Below, piece by piece: positions 43,324-53,210 of a stretch of DNA of 64,000 nt. Source of the stretch: Bin34 sp965219935. GTDB taxonomy: Bacteria > Chloroflexota > Anaerolineae > Caldilineales > Caldilineaceae. The DNA lies in assembly GCA_965219935.1 (NCBI GenBank), contig CBDCOU010000003.1, forward strand, positions 2,294,001-2,358,000, in the 5' to 3' direction. The notes under the pieces are model-generated. The model worked only from the letters and a program-made list of their open reading frames with translations. It did not search any database and was not told the origin of the DNA. Positions within the stretch are counted from its first letter, which is position 1. Every line of letters starts with the position of its first letter. The position numbers and the translations under genes were made by a program.

Positions 43324-43854
43324 TTAGTTCTCAACCTGGGACAGAAGCAGGGCCAGCAGGTGGCCGAGCTCCTGATCCGACAAGGTATCCACAAAGTTGT
43401 CGGGCATCACCCCGCTGTCGAACCGCCTGACCACAAAGCTGTTGGGGCTGGTGATGCTGTTGTAGAGGTAACGGGCCGGGCCTTCACCGTCCACCCTGCC
43501 CACGGCCGTGTTGCCGATGTCGTACCAGCTGGGGCCGGACAGCACCTCGTCCTCCACCAGGCTGTGGCAACCGGCGCATCCCTGGAGTTCGGAAATCCGC
43601 ATCCCTTCCTCGATGTCGCCGGCCTCGATGGCCGCCACGATTTCGGCCGGCACATCCGCCATCACCTGGTCGCGGGTCAACTCGGCCAGCTTGGGGACCT
43701 CCTTGACGATCAGGACAATCCCGGCTTCGGTGATGGCCACCATGTTGGGCGAGATCAACTGGGCGGTCGGGTTGGGCGCGCAGGCAGCCAGAAGCGCGGC
43801 CGCGACCAAAACCCAAAAACCCAGCCGAATGGAGCGCGACGGACGGTTGTTCAC
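43324..43854 (-). CDS. Lipoprotein cytochrome c
   Basis: The 176-residue protein has a lipobox LAAC (Cys25), a ~65-residue spacer, and a single haem site CAGCH (Cys93, Cys96, His97). A late GVMPDNF supplies the probable Met ligand, followed by the final cytochrome helix (LSDQELGHLLALLL). It should be anchored at the outer face of the membrane as a one-electron carrier. It is unlike the 35604 cytochrome in spacer and fold details. It reads in the same direction as the LysM gene, 107 bases upstream of it. Confidence 0.85.
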   Translation of the reverse strand: MNNRPSRSIRLGFWVLVAAALLAACAPNPTAQLISPNMVAITEAGIVLIVKEVPKLAELTRDQVMADVPAEIVAAIEAGDIEEGMRISELQGCAGCHSLVEDEVLSGPSWYDIGNTAVGRVDGEGPARYLYNSITSPNSFVVRRFDSGVMPDNFVDTLSDQELGHLLALLLSQVEN

Positions 43855-43993
43855 GGACTTGGAGACTGTTGATCAGGTCCCGGACAGGGTATGTTGCCAG
43901 CGCGGGGCAGTGTAGCACAGCGAGCGCGATCCGGTTCCCAACCATCCTGCGCGCGCAGGGCCAACGGCCCGTTCCAACACCGGGGATGCGGCT

Positions 43994-44752
43994 TCAGTGT
44001 GCACTGGATCGCGACTGCCTGGCCAAGTACATGGCGATGGCAACGGCACTGGCTGCATTGAAGCTTTCGACTTGACCGTGCATGGCCAGCCGCAGGAGAA
44101 AGTCGCAGCCATCCCTTACCAGACGGGACAATCCTGCACCTTCACTGCCCACCACCAGGGCCAAGGATCGGTCCAGGTCGAATTGCCCGATGGGAACCGC
44201 ATCGCCGGCACTCCCTTCCAGGCCTCCCAGCCAGACGCCTTCGTCCCTGAGCCGGTCCATGGCCTGCCTCACATTCGCCACCTGCACCACGGGCAGGTGC
44301 TCCATGGCGCCGGCGCTGGCATGGCTCACGGCCGGTGACAGGGGGGCAGCCCGTCGTCGGGCGCAAATGGCGCCGTGGGCACCGCAGGCGTCGCAGATGC
44401 GCAGCATGGCCCCTACGTTTTGGGGATCCTGAACATGATCCAGAATGAGCAGCAAGGGCGGCTCCCCCTTGTCCGCGGCCCCTGTCAGGACTTCCTCCAG
44501 GGTCGACGAGCGCCAAGGAGCGGCCTCCAAGGCCATCCCCTGGTGTCGCACGCCTGCTTCCTGCAACCCGCGAAACACACCGCCGGGAGTGGTTCTGACC
44601 TCCACTCCCCGCGTCCGGGCCAGGTCCGTCAACCGGCGCGGTGGCCGGCCGCGGCCCTGGGACTTCAGCAGCCACAGGACGCGACAGTCGCGCCGTCCCG
44701 CGCGCAGTGCCTCCCGTACCGCATGGAACCCGTACAGCAGTTCCGGCTTCAT
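43994..44752 (-). CDS. rlmB: TrmH/SpoU-family RNA 2'-O-methyltransferase (RlmB-like)
   Basis: The 252-residue protein starts with LLYGFHAVREAL, the substrate-binding domain of RlmB, which methylates G2251 of 23S rRNA. The SPOUT catalytic domain has all three motifs: LDHVQDPQNVGAMLR, LVVGSEGAGLSRLV, and VESFNAASAVAIAMY, which together make the trefoil knot binding S-adenosylmethionine. ATG 44752 overlaps the cysS stop in an ATGA, so the two are translationally coupled; a longer start at 44770 is less likely. The cysS-rlmB pairing is common in bacteria. Confidence 0.86.
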   Translation of the reverse strand: MKPELLYGFHAVREALRAGRRDCRVLWLLKSQGRGRPPRRLTDLARTRGVEVRTTPGGVFRGLQEAGVRHQGMALEAAPWRSSTLEEVLTGAADKGEPPLLLILDHVQDPQNVGAMLRICDACGAHGAICARRRAAPLSPAVSHASAGAMEHLPVVQVANVRQAMDRLRDEGVWLGGLEGSAGDAVPIGQFDLDRSLALVVGSEGAGLSRLVRDGCDFLLRLAMHGQVESFNAASAVAIAMYLARQSRSSAH

Positions 44753-46161
44753 GCCCGGTTGCGCTGCCAAGTGGTGCCCCGCGGCCCATCCTCCAACTGA
44801 ATGCCCAATTCGCCCAGCCGATCCCGCAGGCGGTCGGCCAGCTCGAACTGCCGCGCAGCCCGCAGTTCCGAGCGGGTTTCGAGCAGGAGCTCGATCAGGG
44901 GTTCCGCCAAGCCGGAAGACTCCTCGTCCGGCTCCGTCGGCCCTTCCAGCGTGAAGCCCAGTACACCCATCAATTCCCGCACGGTGTCCTGGGCGGCGTC
45001 CATGAACAGTCCGCCCACGTCGGCCGCCTGGGCCGTATTGACGGCCCGCACCAGATCGAAGATCGAGGCGATGGCCGCGCTGGTGTTGAAATCGTCGTCC
45101 ATGTGGGCGCGGAAGTCGGTCCGCGCCCGTTCGGTCGCCTGCCGCAGGGCATCCGCCTCCGGTCCCACGGTGGTCCGGCCCTGAGCGAAGCGCAACCCCT
45201 GGCGCATGCGGCGCAAACCCCGCTCGGCCGCGGCCACGATGTCGTCTGCGAACTGCACGGGTTTGCGGTAGTGGCCCTGGAACACCACCATGCGCAGGGC
45301 GTCCGGGGAGTGATCCTCCAAGAATTCGGCGATCGTGATCAGATTGCCCAGCGACTTGCTCATTTTGGTTCCCGACAGTTGCATCATGCCGTTGTGCAGC
45401 CAGTAGTTGGCAAACGGCTGGCCGGTTAGGGATTCGCTCTGGGCAATCTCGTTTTCGTGATGGGGAAACACCAAGTCATTGCCCCCGCCGTGGATGTCGA
45501 TGGTGTCGCCCAGATGATGGCGGCACATGGACGTGCACTCGATGTGCCAGCCGGGCCGGCCGGATCCCCATGGACTCTCCCAGGACGGTTCGCCGGGCTG
45601 CGCCGCTTTCCAGAGGGCGAAGTCGGCCGGATCCTCCTTGTCCAGATCCTCCTCAACCCGCGTGCCGGCCCGCGCGTCTTCCAGCCGCCGTTGGCTCAGC
45701 TTGCCGTAGTCCTCGTCCCGCAGGACCCGAAAATACACGCTGCCATTCAACTCGTACGCGTAACCGGCCTCATCCAGTTCGTTGATATCCGAGATGATGT
45801 TGGGCATTTCCGTGGTGACCCGGGTGTATTCCGTTGCCTCCTTGACATTCAGATCCCTGAGGTGCTCCAGATAGCGGTTGGTGTAGTGCTCGGCCAGTTC
45901 GAACGGGTCCTGTTCGGTCTCGCGGGCACGGTCGATGATTTTGTCGTCGACATCGGTGAAATTGGTCACATAGGTGACCTCGTATCCCAGATACTCGAGA
46001 TAGCGCCGAATCATGTCGAAGACGATCGCGCTCATCGCGTGGCCGATGTGGGCATCGGCATAGACCGTGGGGCCACAGACATACATGCGCACGCACCCCT
46101 CCTCCAGCGGCTGGAACGGCTGGATTTTGCGGCCGAGGGAATTGAATACGCGCAACGCCAT
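44749..46161 (-). CDS. cysS: Cysteinyl-tRNA synthetase
   Basis: The 470-residue class I synthetase charges tRNA-Cys. HIGH is at 38-41 (YADAHIGH) and KMSKSLGN marks the second ATP-binding loop. The zinc ligands that select cysteine are Cys29, the Cys of HIECTSM, and His/Glu in FPHHENEIAQSE. The C-terminal DALR domain and anticodon-binding end (ELADRLRDRLGELGI) are present, so it is full length. It is followed by the rlmB-like gene with a 4-base overlap. No T-box leader is apparent. Confidence 0.95.
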   Translation of the reverse strand: MALRVFNSLGRKIQPFQPLEEGCVRMYVCGPTVYADAHIGHAMSAIVFDMIRRYLEYLGYEVTYVTNFTDVDDKIIDRARETEQDPFELAEHYTNRYLEHLRDLNVKEATEYTRVTTEMPNIISDINELDEAGYAYELNGSVYFRVLRDEDYGKLSQRRLEDARAGTRVEEDLDKEDPADFALWKAAQPGEPSWESPWGSGRPGWHIECTSMCRHHLGDTIDIHGGGNDLVFPHHENEIAQSESLTGQPFANYWLHNGMMQLSGTKMSKSLGNLITIAEFLEDHSPDALRMVVFQGHYRKPVQFADDIVAAAERGLRRMRQGLRFAQGRTTVGPEADALRQATERARTDFRAHMDDDFNTSAAIASIFDLVRAVNTAQAADVGGLFMDAAQDTVRELMGVLGFTLEGPTEPDEESSGLAEPLIELLLETRSELRAARQFELADRLRDRLGELGIQLEDGPRGTTWQRNRA

Positions 46162-46654
46162 GGTCAGTCCTTCGCACTCCGGTTGAGGATGGTCGTCCGC
46201 CCCCCTGTTACGGCGGAGCCGTCAAAATGGTAACAAACGGGACTTGCATATGCCCGAGTGGACAGCCGGCAAAGCCGGTTCGTGGCCCCGCAGGGCGATT
46301 GCATCCAAATTGGGTGTGCTGACGGGGCTGGTTGCCATGTGGCTGCCATGGGCGGTTCCGGATTCAGCTTGCGGAGAACCCCTCATGGACAGCCCGATGC
46401 CCCCGTCCCTGGTCGAGTCCGAACGCCGCGGCGGCGACCGGGTCGCGACCGACATCCCTTTCTTTATTGTCTGCCTGCCCCCCAAGGCCAAACCCCTGCT
46501 GCCGGCGGTGCGACGGCACCGGCGGGTCCCCCCCCTGTTATAACCGAATGCCGGCGGTCAGGCCGGGCCGATGCCGTCCCGGTATGTAAAGCGGTGACGA
46601 TTCCCCTTGCAGCCGGGCCTCCGCTTGTTATGCTGACGTTCCGCCGCCACCACA
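46162..46654. other. Divergent promoter region of cysS and MoxR genes
   Basis: About 490 bases without a supported gene. On the plus strand an extended -10 box TG-T-TATAAC lies at 46536-46544 and another, TG-T-TATGCT, at 46626-46634, either of which could serve the MoxR operon. No clear cysS promoter was found on the minus strand. Confidence 0.4.
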
Positions 46655-47623
46655 ATGCAGACAGGTCCCATGGAGCAGGTACAGACATTTACGGAACGCG
46701 TCCTGGCCAACGTGCGCAAGGTCATCGTTGGCAAGGACGAACAAATCCGCCTCACGATCCTGGCGCTGCTGTGCGAAGGCCACGTGCTGATTGAGGACGT
46801 GCCCGGCGTGGGCAAGACCATGCTGGCCCGTTCCATTGCCCGCAGCATCGGCTGTTCCTTCAGCCGCGTCCAGTTCACGCCCGACATGCTGCCCAGCGAC
46901 GTGACGGGCGTCAGCATCTTCAACCAGAAGAACCTGGAGTTCGAGTTCCGGCCCGGTCCCGTCATGGCCCAGATTGTGCTCACCGACGAAATCAACAGGG
47001 CCACGCCCAAGACCCAGTCCGCCCTGCTGGAGGCCATGGAGGAAGGGCAGATCACCGTGGACACCCACACCTACGACCTGCCGCGGCCCTTCACCGTCCT
47101 GGCCACGCAAAATCCGATTGAGTACGAAGGGACGTTTCCCCTGCCGGAGGCCCAGGTGGACAGATTCATGCTGCGCATTCAGCTGGGATACCCGGTCAAG
47201 CGGCAGGAGATGGAAATCATGGTCCTGCAGCAGGAAGCCCACCCCATCGATTCCCTCGAGCAGGTGGCAACCCTGGAGGAACTGCTGACAGCCCAGAGAG
47301 CCCTCACCGACGTCTACGTCAACGATCTGGTGCGCGCCTACGTGGTGGACATCGTGCGGGCCACCCGCGAACATCCCGACATCTACTTGGGAGCCAGCCC
47401 CCGCGGCAGCCTGGCCCTGTTCAAGACCGCGCGCGCCTGGGCCGCACTGGAGGGCCGGGACTTCGTAACCCCGGACGACATCAAGACACTGGCCGGTCCC
47501 GTGCTGGCCCATCGCCTGATCGCCAGCCCCTCGGCCCGCATCCGAGGCGTGGACGCCGCCTCCATTGTCAGCGAAATCCTGGGCACCACCGCCGTGCCCG
47601 GCGCCGATGCCGCCGTGGCCTGA
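46655..47623 (+). CDS. MoxR-family AAA+ ATPase
   Basis: The 322-residue AAA+ protein has Walker A VPGVGKT, Walker B LTDEINRA, the sensor ATQNPIEYEGTFPLPEAQ (typical of MoxR), and the arginine-finger region EAQVDRF. MoxR ATPases act as chaperones for assembly of other complexes, often with a DUF58 protein, which follows here 26 bases downstream. ATG 46655 gives five extra residues; ATG 46670 has an AGG just before it and may be the true start. Confidence 0.88.
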   Translation: MQTGPMEQVQTFTERVLANVRKVIVGKDEQIRLTILALLCEGHVLIEDVPGVGKTMLARSIARSIGCSFSRVQFTPDMLPSDVTGVSIFNQKNLEFEFRPGPVMAQIVLTDEINRATPKTQSALLEAMEEGQITVDTHTYDLPRPFTVLATQNPIEYEGTFPLPEAQVDRFMLRIQLGYPVKRQEMEIMVLQQEAHPIDSLEQVATLEELLTAQRALTDVYVNDLVRAYVVDIVRATREHPDIYLGASPRGSLALFKTARAWAALEGRDFVTPDDIKTLAGPVLAHRLIASPSARIRGVDAASIVSEILGTTAVPGADAAVA

Positions 47624-47649
47624 CCGGACCTGCACGGGAAACAGTTAAC

Positions 47650-48999
47650 TTGAACAGGCGTCTTGCACTCCTGATCGGGAGCATCGGCCTTTTCTGGGTG
47701 CTGGCATTCAATACCGGCGACCCGTTCTTCTCCAATCTGGCGTATCTGGGCACGGGCGGCCTGATCCTGAGCTGGCTGTGGTCGCGCACCGTGCTGGCCG
47801 GCATCGAACTCCGGCGCTTTCCGTCTGCGGGCACGAGCCAGGTCGGACAGCGCATCGACGAGGTGTTCGAGCTCCGCAATCACGGCCGCACACCCAAAAT
47901 GTGGCTGGAACTGACGGACTACTCGACCCTGCCCCACCACGAATCCAGCCGGGTGGTGGCCAACCTGCGGCGCGGCGGCCGGCGGCGCTGGCAGATTCGC
48001 ACCCAGTGCCGGGTGCGGGGCCGCTTCATGCTGGGCCCCATGCGCGTGCGGAGCAGCGATCCCCTGGGGCTGTTCATGCGGGAACTGCGCCTGCCCGCCC
48101 GGACCGGCATCACGGTCTTTCCGGTCGCCGTCGACTTGCCCCACTTCACGCCGGTGGTCTCGGACCTTTCGGGCGATGAACGCATCAGGCTGCGCACGCC
48201 GGTGGTCACCACCAACGCCTCGAGTGTGCGGGACTACACGCCGGGGGATGGTCAGAATCGCATTCACTGGCTTTCCTCGGCCCGGCGCAACCGGCTGATT
48301 GTCAAGGAGTTCGAGCTCGACCCCTCCGCCCATGTGCAGCTGTTTCTGGACTTGGCTGCCGGTCCCGAAGTGTCGCTGCCAACCCCTCCGCCCGCGACGG
48401 GGCCGGCGGCATTCGGCGGCTGGGTCCGGCAATCCCGGGCCGATGCGACCTGGTTGCCCCCCAGCACCACCGAGTACTCGATCGCCGCCAGCGCCAGCGT
48501 GGTCCGCCACTTTCTGCGGGGCGGCCGTGCCGTCGGCCTGACGGCCTACGGACAGGTGCGCATCACGCTTCCGCCCGATCGGGGAGGGCGCCAGGAACGC
48601 AAGCTGCTGGAGTCGCTGGCCGTGCTGGAAGCGGAAGGCAGCGTGTCGATGGCCGAGTTCATACTCAACGACGGACTGCACCTGTCGCGCCACGAGACCC
48701 TGATGGTGGTCACCGCCGACCCCGACCCGCTGTGGGTCCAGGCCCTGCGGGAACTCCGCATGCGCGGAGTGGGCAGCCTGGCCCTGGTTGTCGACTGCCA
48801 AACCTTTGATCCGGCCCGTTCGATGCAGGCTGCGTTTGCCGAACTGGCCAGTGCCCGTCTGCCCCACTACCGGATTGCCAAGGACCAGCCGCTCGCCGAG
48901 GCTCTGGCCGGCAATCCGCAGCGCACCTGGCTGAACGGCTCACAGGAAGACCGCGCCCGCGTGAAGCCTTCGTACGGCCAAACATTAGATTCGCCTTAA
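47650..48999 (+). CDS. DUF58 domain protein with two N-terminal membrane helices
   Basis: The 449-residue protein starts with a TTG codon at 47650. Two hydrophobic helices (LALLIGSIGLFWVLAF and LAYLGTGGLILSWLW) anchor it, followed by a beta-rich region and the DUF58 core with VRDYTPGDGQNRIHWLSSAR near residue 200. DUF58 proteins pair with MoxR ATPases and resemble von Willebrand A-like folds. The order MoxR-DUF58 is the usual one. The transglutaminase-like partner often found next is missing. Confidence 0.85.
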   Translation: MNRRLALLIGSIGLFWVLAFNTGDPFFSNLAYLGTGGLILSWLWSRTVLAGIELRRFPSAGTSQVGQRIDEVFELRNHGRTPKMWLELTDYSTLPHHESSRVVANLRRGGRRRWQIRTQCRVRGRFMLGPMRVRSSDPLGLFMRELRLPARTGITVFPVAVDLPHFTPVVSDLSGDERIRLRTPVVTTNASSVRDYTPGDGQNRIHWLSSARRNRLIVKEFELDPSAHVQLFLDLAAGPEVSLPTPPPATGPAAFGGWVRQSRADATWLPPSTTEYSIAASASVVRHFLRGGRAVGLTAYGQVRITLPPDRGGRQERKLLESLAVLEAEGSVSMAEFILNDGLHLSRHETLMVVTADPDPLWVQALRELRMRGVGSLALVVDCQTFDPARSMQAAFAELASARLPHYRIAKDQPLAEALAGNPQRTWLNGSQEDRARVKPSYGQTLDSP

Positions 49000-49499
49000 G
49001 AACCGCGTGCCGGATTCACGCCCGGGCAATTGCATTCTGATTGGAGACTTGGGACTTGGACACAGAACGGGGCTTCGAAAAGCCGGAACTCATCCTCGGA
49101 ACCGGGAGCACACGCCCACGGAGGCATCGCGGCCAAGCGCGTCCGGGCCCATAGGCGTAGAGTCGGGCCTGCATCCGGTCCCCTTTAATCCTGATGCCGC
49201 ACTCGCCGTGCCCGGCTTCGGATTCCGTCCCGTTATCCCCATGGGGCTCCGATTCCCCGGTCGCCTGTATTCATGCCGTTGTGCGATGCACCTTGTGCGA
49301 GAGGGTGTCACCTGGCCGGATTGTTTCGTTACCGAATTTGGCGACCCATGGTTGCACTCATAATCGTTTGGCATATTTATTCGCTGGACTTCGACTTAAA
49401 ACTAGAATGCAGTTGCTCTGGATTCCCTCCCCTCAGCACCCCTGCGGGCAGTAGAATAGGATTGAAGATCCCTTGCAAACCATACTACGAGGAAAATCC
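49000..49499. other. Gene-free region before the M16 protease gene
   Basis: About 500 bases with no supported gene. A weak promoter-like pair TTGCAC (49353-49358) and TATTTA (49375-49380) has 16-base spacing. The stretch from 49340 on is richer in A+T than its surroundings, which fits a promoter region. Confidence 0.35.
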
Positions 49500-52112
49500 A
49501 TGTCGGTACGCATCGCGGCTCGCCTGTCATTGTGCACCCTGGCGGTCCTAACCCTGTGGCTGGCCCTTCTGCCTCCCGTTTCCGGTCAGCGCGCGCTCGC
49601 CCTGGATTCGATTCGGGACGACGTCACCGTGATATCGCTGGACAATGGCCTGACGGTCATCCTGGCGCCCAAGGACGGCGCTCCGGTGGCCACGGTCAAC
49701 GCCTGGATCGGAGTCGGCTCGGTACACGAACCGCCCGAGCACAACGGCATTGCGCACTTCTTCGAACACATGATTTTCTACGGCTCCGAAGAGTACGCAG
49801 GCACCGTCGATGCCGTGATCGAGGGTTGGGGCGGCACGTCCAACGCCAGCACCTCCTTCGACTGGACCCAGTACTACATCACGGTGCCCAGCAAACACGT
49901 TGAGGATGCGGTCGCCATGCTGGCCGACATGCTCATCAACGGCCACTACACGGAGCAGGACCTGATGTCCGAGCGGGACGTCGTCCTGCGCGAGGGCGAT
50001 CAGCGCAACGACGATCCGGATTCCTACCTGGCCTACCAGTCCTGGGAGACCTTCTACGGCGACCATCCCTACGGGCAACCGATTCTCGGTACGACGGAGA
50101 CGGTGTCCGGCATCACGCTGGAGACGTTCGAGGAGTGGCTGGACACCTACTACGTGCCCAACAACATGACCGTGATCGTGGCCGGCGACTTTGATCCGGA
50201 CGCGGCCCTGCAGGCCGTCGACAATGCCTTCGGCGGCATGGAACCGCGCGAGCTGCCGGAATTCAACCCGCCGGAACTGGCTCCGCGCACCGCCATCGAA
50301 ACCCTTGAAATCACCCGCGACATCGAACAGGAACGCATGCTGTTGATGTGGCGCGGGCCGGAGGCGCAGGACTTGGACGACCAAATTGCGCTCGATGTTC
50401 TGCTGTACGTCCTGTCCGGCGGCCGCAGTTCCCGGATTTATCGCGACATCGTCAGGGATCTGGGAGTGGTCACGTCGGCCGATGCCGGTTACTTCACGAC
50501 CCTGCTGCCCAGCATCTTCCAGCTGTCCGCCCAGTATCCGCCGGAACGCGCCGGCATCGTCCGAGCGGCACTGCTCGACCAGATGGAGCGGGTCCTGGAC
50601 GGGGACCTGACGGAAGAGGAGGTCGAGACCGCCAAGACGGTGCTGGTCGCGCAGTGGGACAGGGCGGCCGAACGCAGCCGCAGTATCGCCAACACGCTGG
50701 GCTTTTACGCCACTGTGATGGGCCAGCCCAACTTTGCGTTCGAATACCTCGATCGCATCCGCATGATCACGGTCGACGACATTGTGCGGATGGCGCGCAA
50801 GTACGTGGACCTGGGATCGCAGCTGGAAGTCCGCATGATGCCGATGGACATGGAGGCGCCCATGGCGGATACAGCCGAAGACCTGATGGTCCTGGACAAC
50901 GGGCTGCGGCTGATCCTGCGCCAGGACACATCCACCAATGTCGTGGCGTTCCAGACGTTTGTGGGTACCGGAACCTCGGTGGAAACCGCGGCCAACTCCG
51001 GTATTTCCACCTTCACCAACGCACTCCTGCTGCGAGGCACCGAGGACCAGACGGAAGAGGAGATCTTCCTCGACATTGAGAACCTGGGCGCCACGCTGGG
51101 CCAGTCCCAGCTGCCCGACATGGCCAATGTCACGCTTGTTGCCACCGCCGACACCTGGACCGAGGCCTTTCCAATCTATGTGGATGTGCTGACACGGCCG
51201 GCGTTCACCGAAGCGGAGTTCAACCGCCTGAAGACGGAACGGCTGCTCGACCTCGAAGCCAGCCTCGACGACAAGTTCGGGGTCATCTACGACCAACTGC
51301 TGGCGGTGCTGTACGGCGACAGCGGCTACGGCAGCCCCGAACTGGGAACGCTGGAAACGATCGAATCCCTGACGCTGGACAACGTCAAGGAGTTCCACAG
51401 CCGGTACTACGTGCCGGAAAACATGGTGATCTCGGTCACGGGCAATGTGGACCCCCAACTGCTGGCCCTGCGCCTGGAGTCGGCGTTCGAGGCGCTTGCA
51501 GGCACGGGCAACCCGATTGAACACGGCTCGCGCACCATCGATCTGGCAGCCACCATCGAACCCACGGTCGGACGTCCCGACGCCAACCTGGCCTGGATCG
51601 TGATGGGATACCCGGCTCCCGGCGTCGGCGACGACGACTATGCGGTCATGAAGGTCATCAACAGCATCGTGGGCAGCGGCGCCGCCAGCCGCATGTTCAC
51701 AATCCTGCGGGAAGAACAGGGGCTGGCCTACTCGACCGGATCCTTCTTCCCGTCCCGGTCCGGAACCAGCCACCTGGCCCTGTATGCCATCGTGCTGCCG
51801 GACAACAAGGAATCCACGATTGCGGGCATCCGTGCCATTCTGCAGGACGTCGCCGAAAACGGGGTGGAGCAGGACGAACTGGATTTGGCCGTCAACCGGG
51901 AGATCGGTTCCTTCATCCGCAGACGCGAAACCTCCTCCAGCCGGGCTTTCGATATCGGCTGGTACGAAATGCTGGGTGCCGGCATCCAGCTGGATGCCGA
52001 ATACCCGGACCGGCTGCGAGCGGTTACCACCGAAGACGTGCAACGCGTGGCGGCCGACTATTTCAGCCGCTTCCATGTGGTGTCGGTCCTGGAGCCGGAA
52101 GCCTCCGAGTAG
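49500..52112 (+). CDS. Exported M16 family zinc peptidase, two fused domains
   Basis: The 870-residue protein has a signal peptide (LSLCTLAVLTLWLALLPPVSGQ) and two M16 units. The first is catalytic: the inverted zinc motif HFFEH (His86, Glu89, His90) with a downstream Glu in the SERDVVLREGD region. The second (from ~residue 460, MVLDNGLRLILRQD) lacks HxxEH and forms the other half of the chamber, as in pitrilysin-like and mitochondrial processing-type enzymes. ATG 49500 is preferred because GAGGAAAA lies about 10 bases before it. It should degrade peptides outside the membrane. Confidence 0.9.
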   Translation: MSVRIAARLSLCTLAVLTLWLALLPPVSGQRALALDSIRDDVTVISLDNGLTVILAPKDGAPVATVNAWIGVGSVHEPPEHNGIAHFFEHMIFYGSEEYAGTVDAVIEGWGGTSNASTSFDWTQYYITVPSKHVEDAVAMLADMLINGHYTEQDLMSERDVVLREGDQRNDDPDSYLAYQSWETFYGDHPYGQPILGTTETVSGITLETFEEWLDTYYVPNNMTVIVAGDFDPDAALQAVDNAFGGMEPRELPEFNPPELAPRTAIETLEITRDIEQERMLLMWRGPEAQDLDDQIALDVLLYVLSGGRSSRIYRDIVRDLGVVTSADAGYFTTLLPSIFQLSAQYPPERAGIVRAALLDQMERVLDGDLTEEEVETAKTVLVAQWDRAAERSRSIANTLGFYATVMGQPNFAFEYLDRIRMITVDDIVRMARKYVDLGSQLEVRMMPMDMEAPMADTAEDLMVLDNGLRLILRQDTSTNVVAFQTFVGTGTSVETAANSGISTFTNALLLRGTEDQTEEEIFLDIENLGATLGQSQLPDMANVTLVATADTWTEAFPIYVDVLTRPAFTEAEFNRLKTERLLDLEASLDDKFGVIYDQLLAVLYGDSGYGSPELGTLETIESLTLDNVKEFHSRYYVPENMVISVTGNVDPQLLALRLESAFEALAGTGNPIEHGSRTIDLAATIEPTVGRPDANLAWIVMGYPAPGVGDDDYAVMKVINSIVGSGAASRMFTILREEQGLAYSTGSFFPSRSGTSHLALYAIVLPDNKESTIAGIRAILQDVAENGVEQDELDLAVNREIGSFIRRRETSSSRAFDIGWYEMLGAGIQLDAEYPDRLRAVTTEDVQRVAADYFSRFHVVSVLEPEASE

Positions 52113-52149
52113 CCGACTTGAAAATCAACAGGCTGCAAGGCCCGCCTGC

Positions 52150-52188
52150 GCCGCACGCCTGAAACCAGGCGTGCGGCTCTTTTGTTTT
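52150..52188 (+). terminator. Rho-independent terminator of the M16 gene
   Basis: GCCGCACGCCTG (52150-52161) and CAGGCGTGCGGC (52166-52177) form a perfect 12-base stem with a 4-base loop, followed by TCTTTTGTTTT. It lies 37 bases past the stop codon. Confidence 0.9.
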
Positions 52189-52245
52189 ATGGCACCCCGA
52201 TGATCCGGGTTCCAGTGTTCCACCGGAATGCCGTGTTGTCCTGGT

Positions 52246-52410
52246 TTACCCCGTCGCAATGCCCATGGGCCTGGATAGGACATGGCACGGATAATCCCGA
52301 GGGTTGCTCTTACTGCTGGCGTTGGCACCCACGATGATCGTCAGTGGACCAAGGTGAAGCTTCTCGTCGACGAAGTTCTTGAAATCCTTGAGTCGTAGCG
52401 AGGTGATCAT
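52246..52410 (-). pseudogene. N-terminal fragment of an AAA ATPase (RecF/OLD-like)
   Basis: On the minus strand from 52410 the frame reads MITSLRLKDFKNFVDE then LGPLTIIVGANASSKSN, the start of AAA proteins of the RecF/OLD type. The Walker A Gly before Lys-Ser is Ser (S-S-K-S), and nothing of the remaining protein follows. It is a truncated remnant in a transposon-rich stretch. Confidence 0.6.
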
Positions 52411-52683
52411 GGGGCGGACACCCCCATCAGGTGCGCGGTCACCATATCCGATGCCGGATACGGGAATCGTACCCGCTCTGGTTGCCCATGGCGTTCGGTA
52501 ACGCCCCTTGACCGAGGCACCCCCAATCAACGGATGGGCGTCACTTTCCCGGCACCGTTCATCCGGGATATCCCTGACTGGCAGATGGCTACCGGAAACA
52601 TCGGGGACCGTGGACATTGTTGGCGGAGGGGTTTTGCATCCAATGGTGGACGGCCACGAACATCACAAGCCCGGATAGCTGGA

Positions 52684-52900
52684 GGTGGGTTTCTCAGAGC
52701 GCGTGGCGAGACGGCGGGGCCACAACCTGGCCTTGGCCCTGAGCCGGCATGGGGATGCCTGTCTGAGCTTCCTGGCCGATCCAGTCACCCCCTTCTCCCC
52801 AACCGGGCGGAGCAGGCCCTGCGCAAGCTACTCCTGCACCTGAATGCGGTGGCTCGCCGAGGGACACCTTGGTTGCCACAGGAGGAGTGGCAATCTGAAC
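52684..52900 (+). pseudogene. IS66-family transposase C-terminal remnant
   Basis: The plus strand from 52684 reads RGHNLALALSRHGDACLSFL, the conserved end of IS66 TnpC, then shifts frame near 52795 to NRAEQALRK, which corresponds to the usual N-x-A-E-x-D-L-R. Only this end is present, with a frameshift, so it is inactive. Confidence 0.6.
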
Positions 52901-52909
52901 CTTCCATGT

Positions 52910-52946
52910 CTTGACAAACAACACAGTATCTGTGTTGTTTGTCAAG
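52910..52946. repeat. Perfect 17-base palindrome
   Basis: CTTGACAAACAACACAG (52910-52926) and its exact reverse complement (52930-52946) flank TAT. It lies between the IS66 and IS110 remnants. It may be an element end or a transcription stop, and is unusually long and A+T-rich for the area. Confidence 0.7.
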
Positions 52947-53210
52947 TAGGGATCGCCGTTGACAAGGATTCCATTTGCCAAGGCACCTGGTCCCGGCTCA
53001 CCGCGTTCAGAACGGTGAGCAGCTTGCGCATGGCCGCTACGAGAGCCACCTTCTTGGGTTTGCCCTTGGCGCATAGACGCGTGTAAAAAGCGCGGATGGG
53101 AGGGTTGTGAGAAATGGCGGTCACGGTGGCCATGTAGAGGATCTTGCGCACAGGGGCGCGGCCACCCCAGACGCGACGTTGGCCGCGCAGCTGGCCACTG
53201 TCCCAGTTCC
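52944..53210 (-). pseudogene. IS110-family transposase C-terminal remnant
   Basis: The minus strand reads DSGQLRGQRRVWGGRAPVRK, ILYMATVTAIS and AFYTRLCAKGKPKKVALVAA, then RKLLTVLNAV, matching the C-terminal transposase_20 domain and the piece at 12710-12890. The N-terminal DEDD catalytic half is absent. It joins directly into the LRR gene on its left-hand reading side, at a shared GACAGTGGCCAG-like junction. Confidence 0.7.

Noticed and set aside
49548..52076. An 842-codon open frame antisense to the M16 gene
   Set aside because: It is a shadow of a gene with a full zinc motif and signal peptide. No domain is recognisable in the antisense frame.
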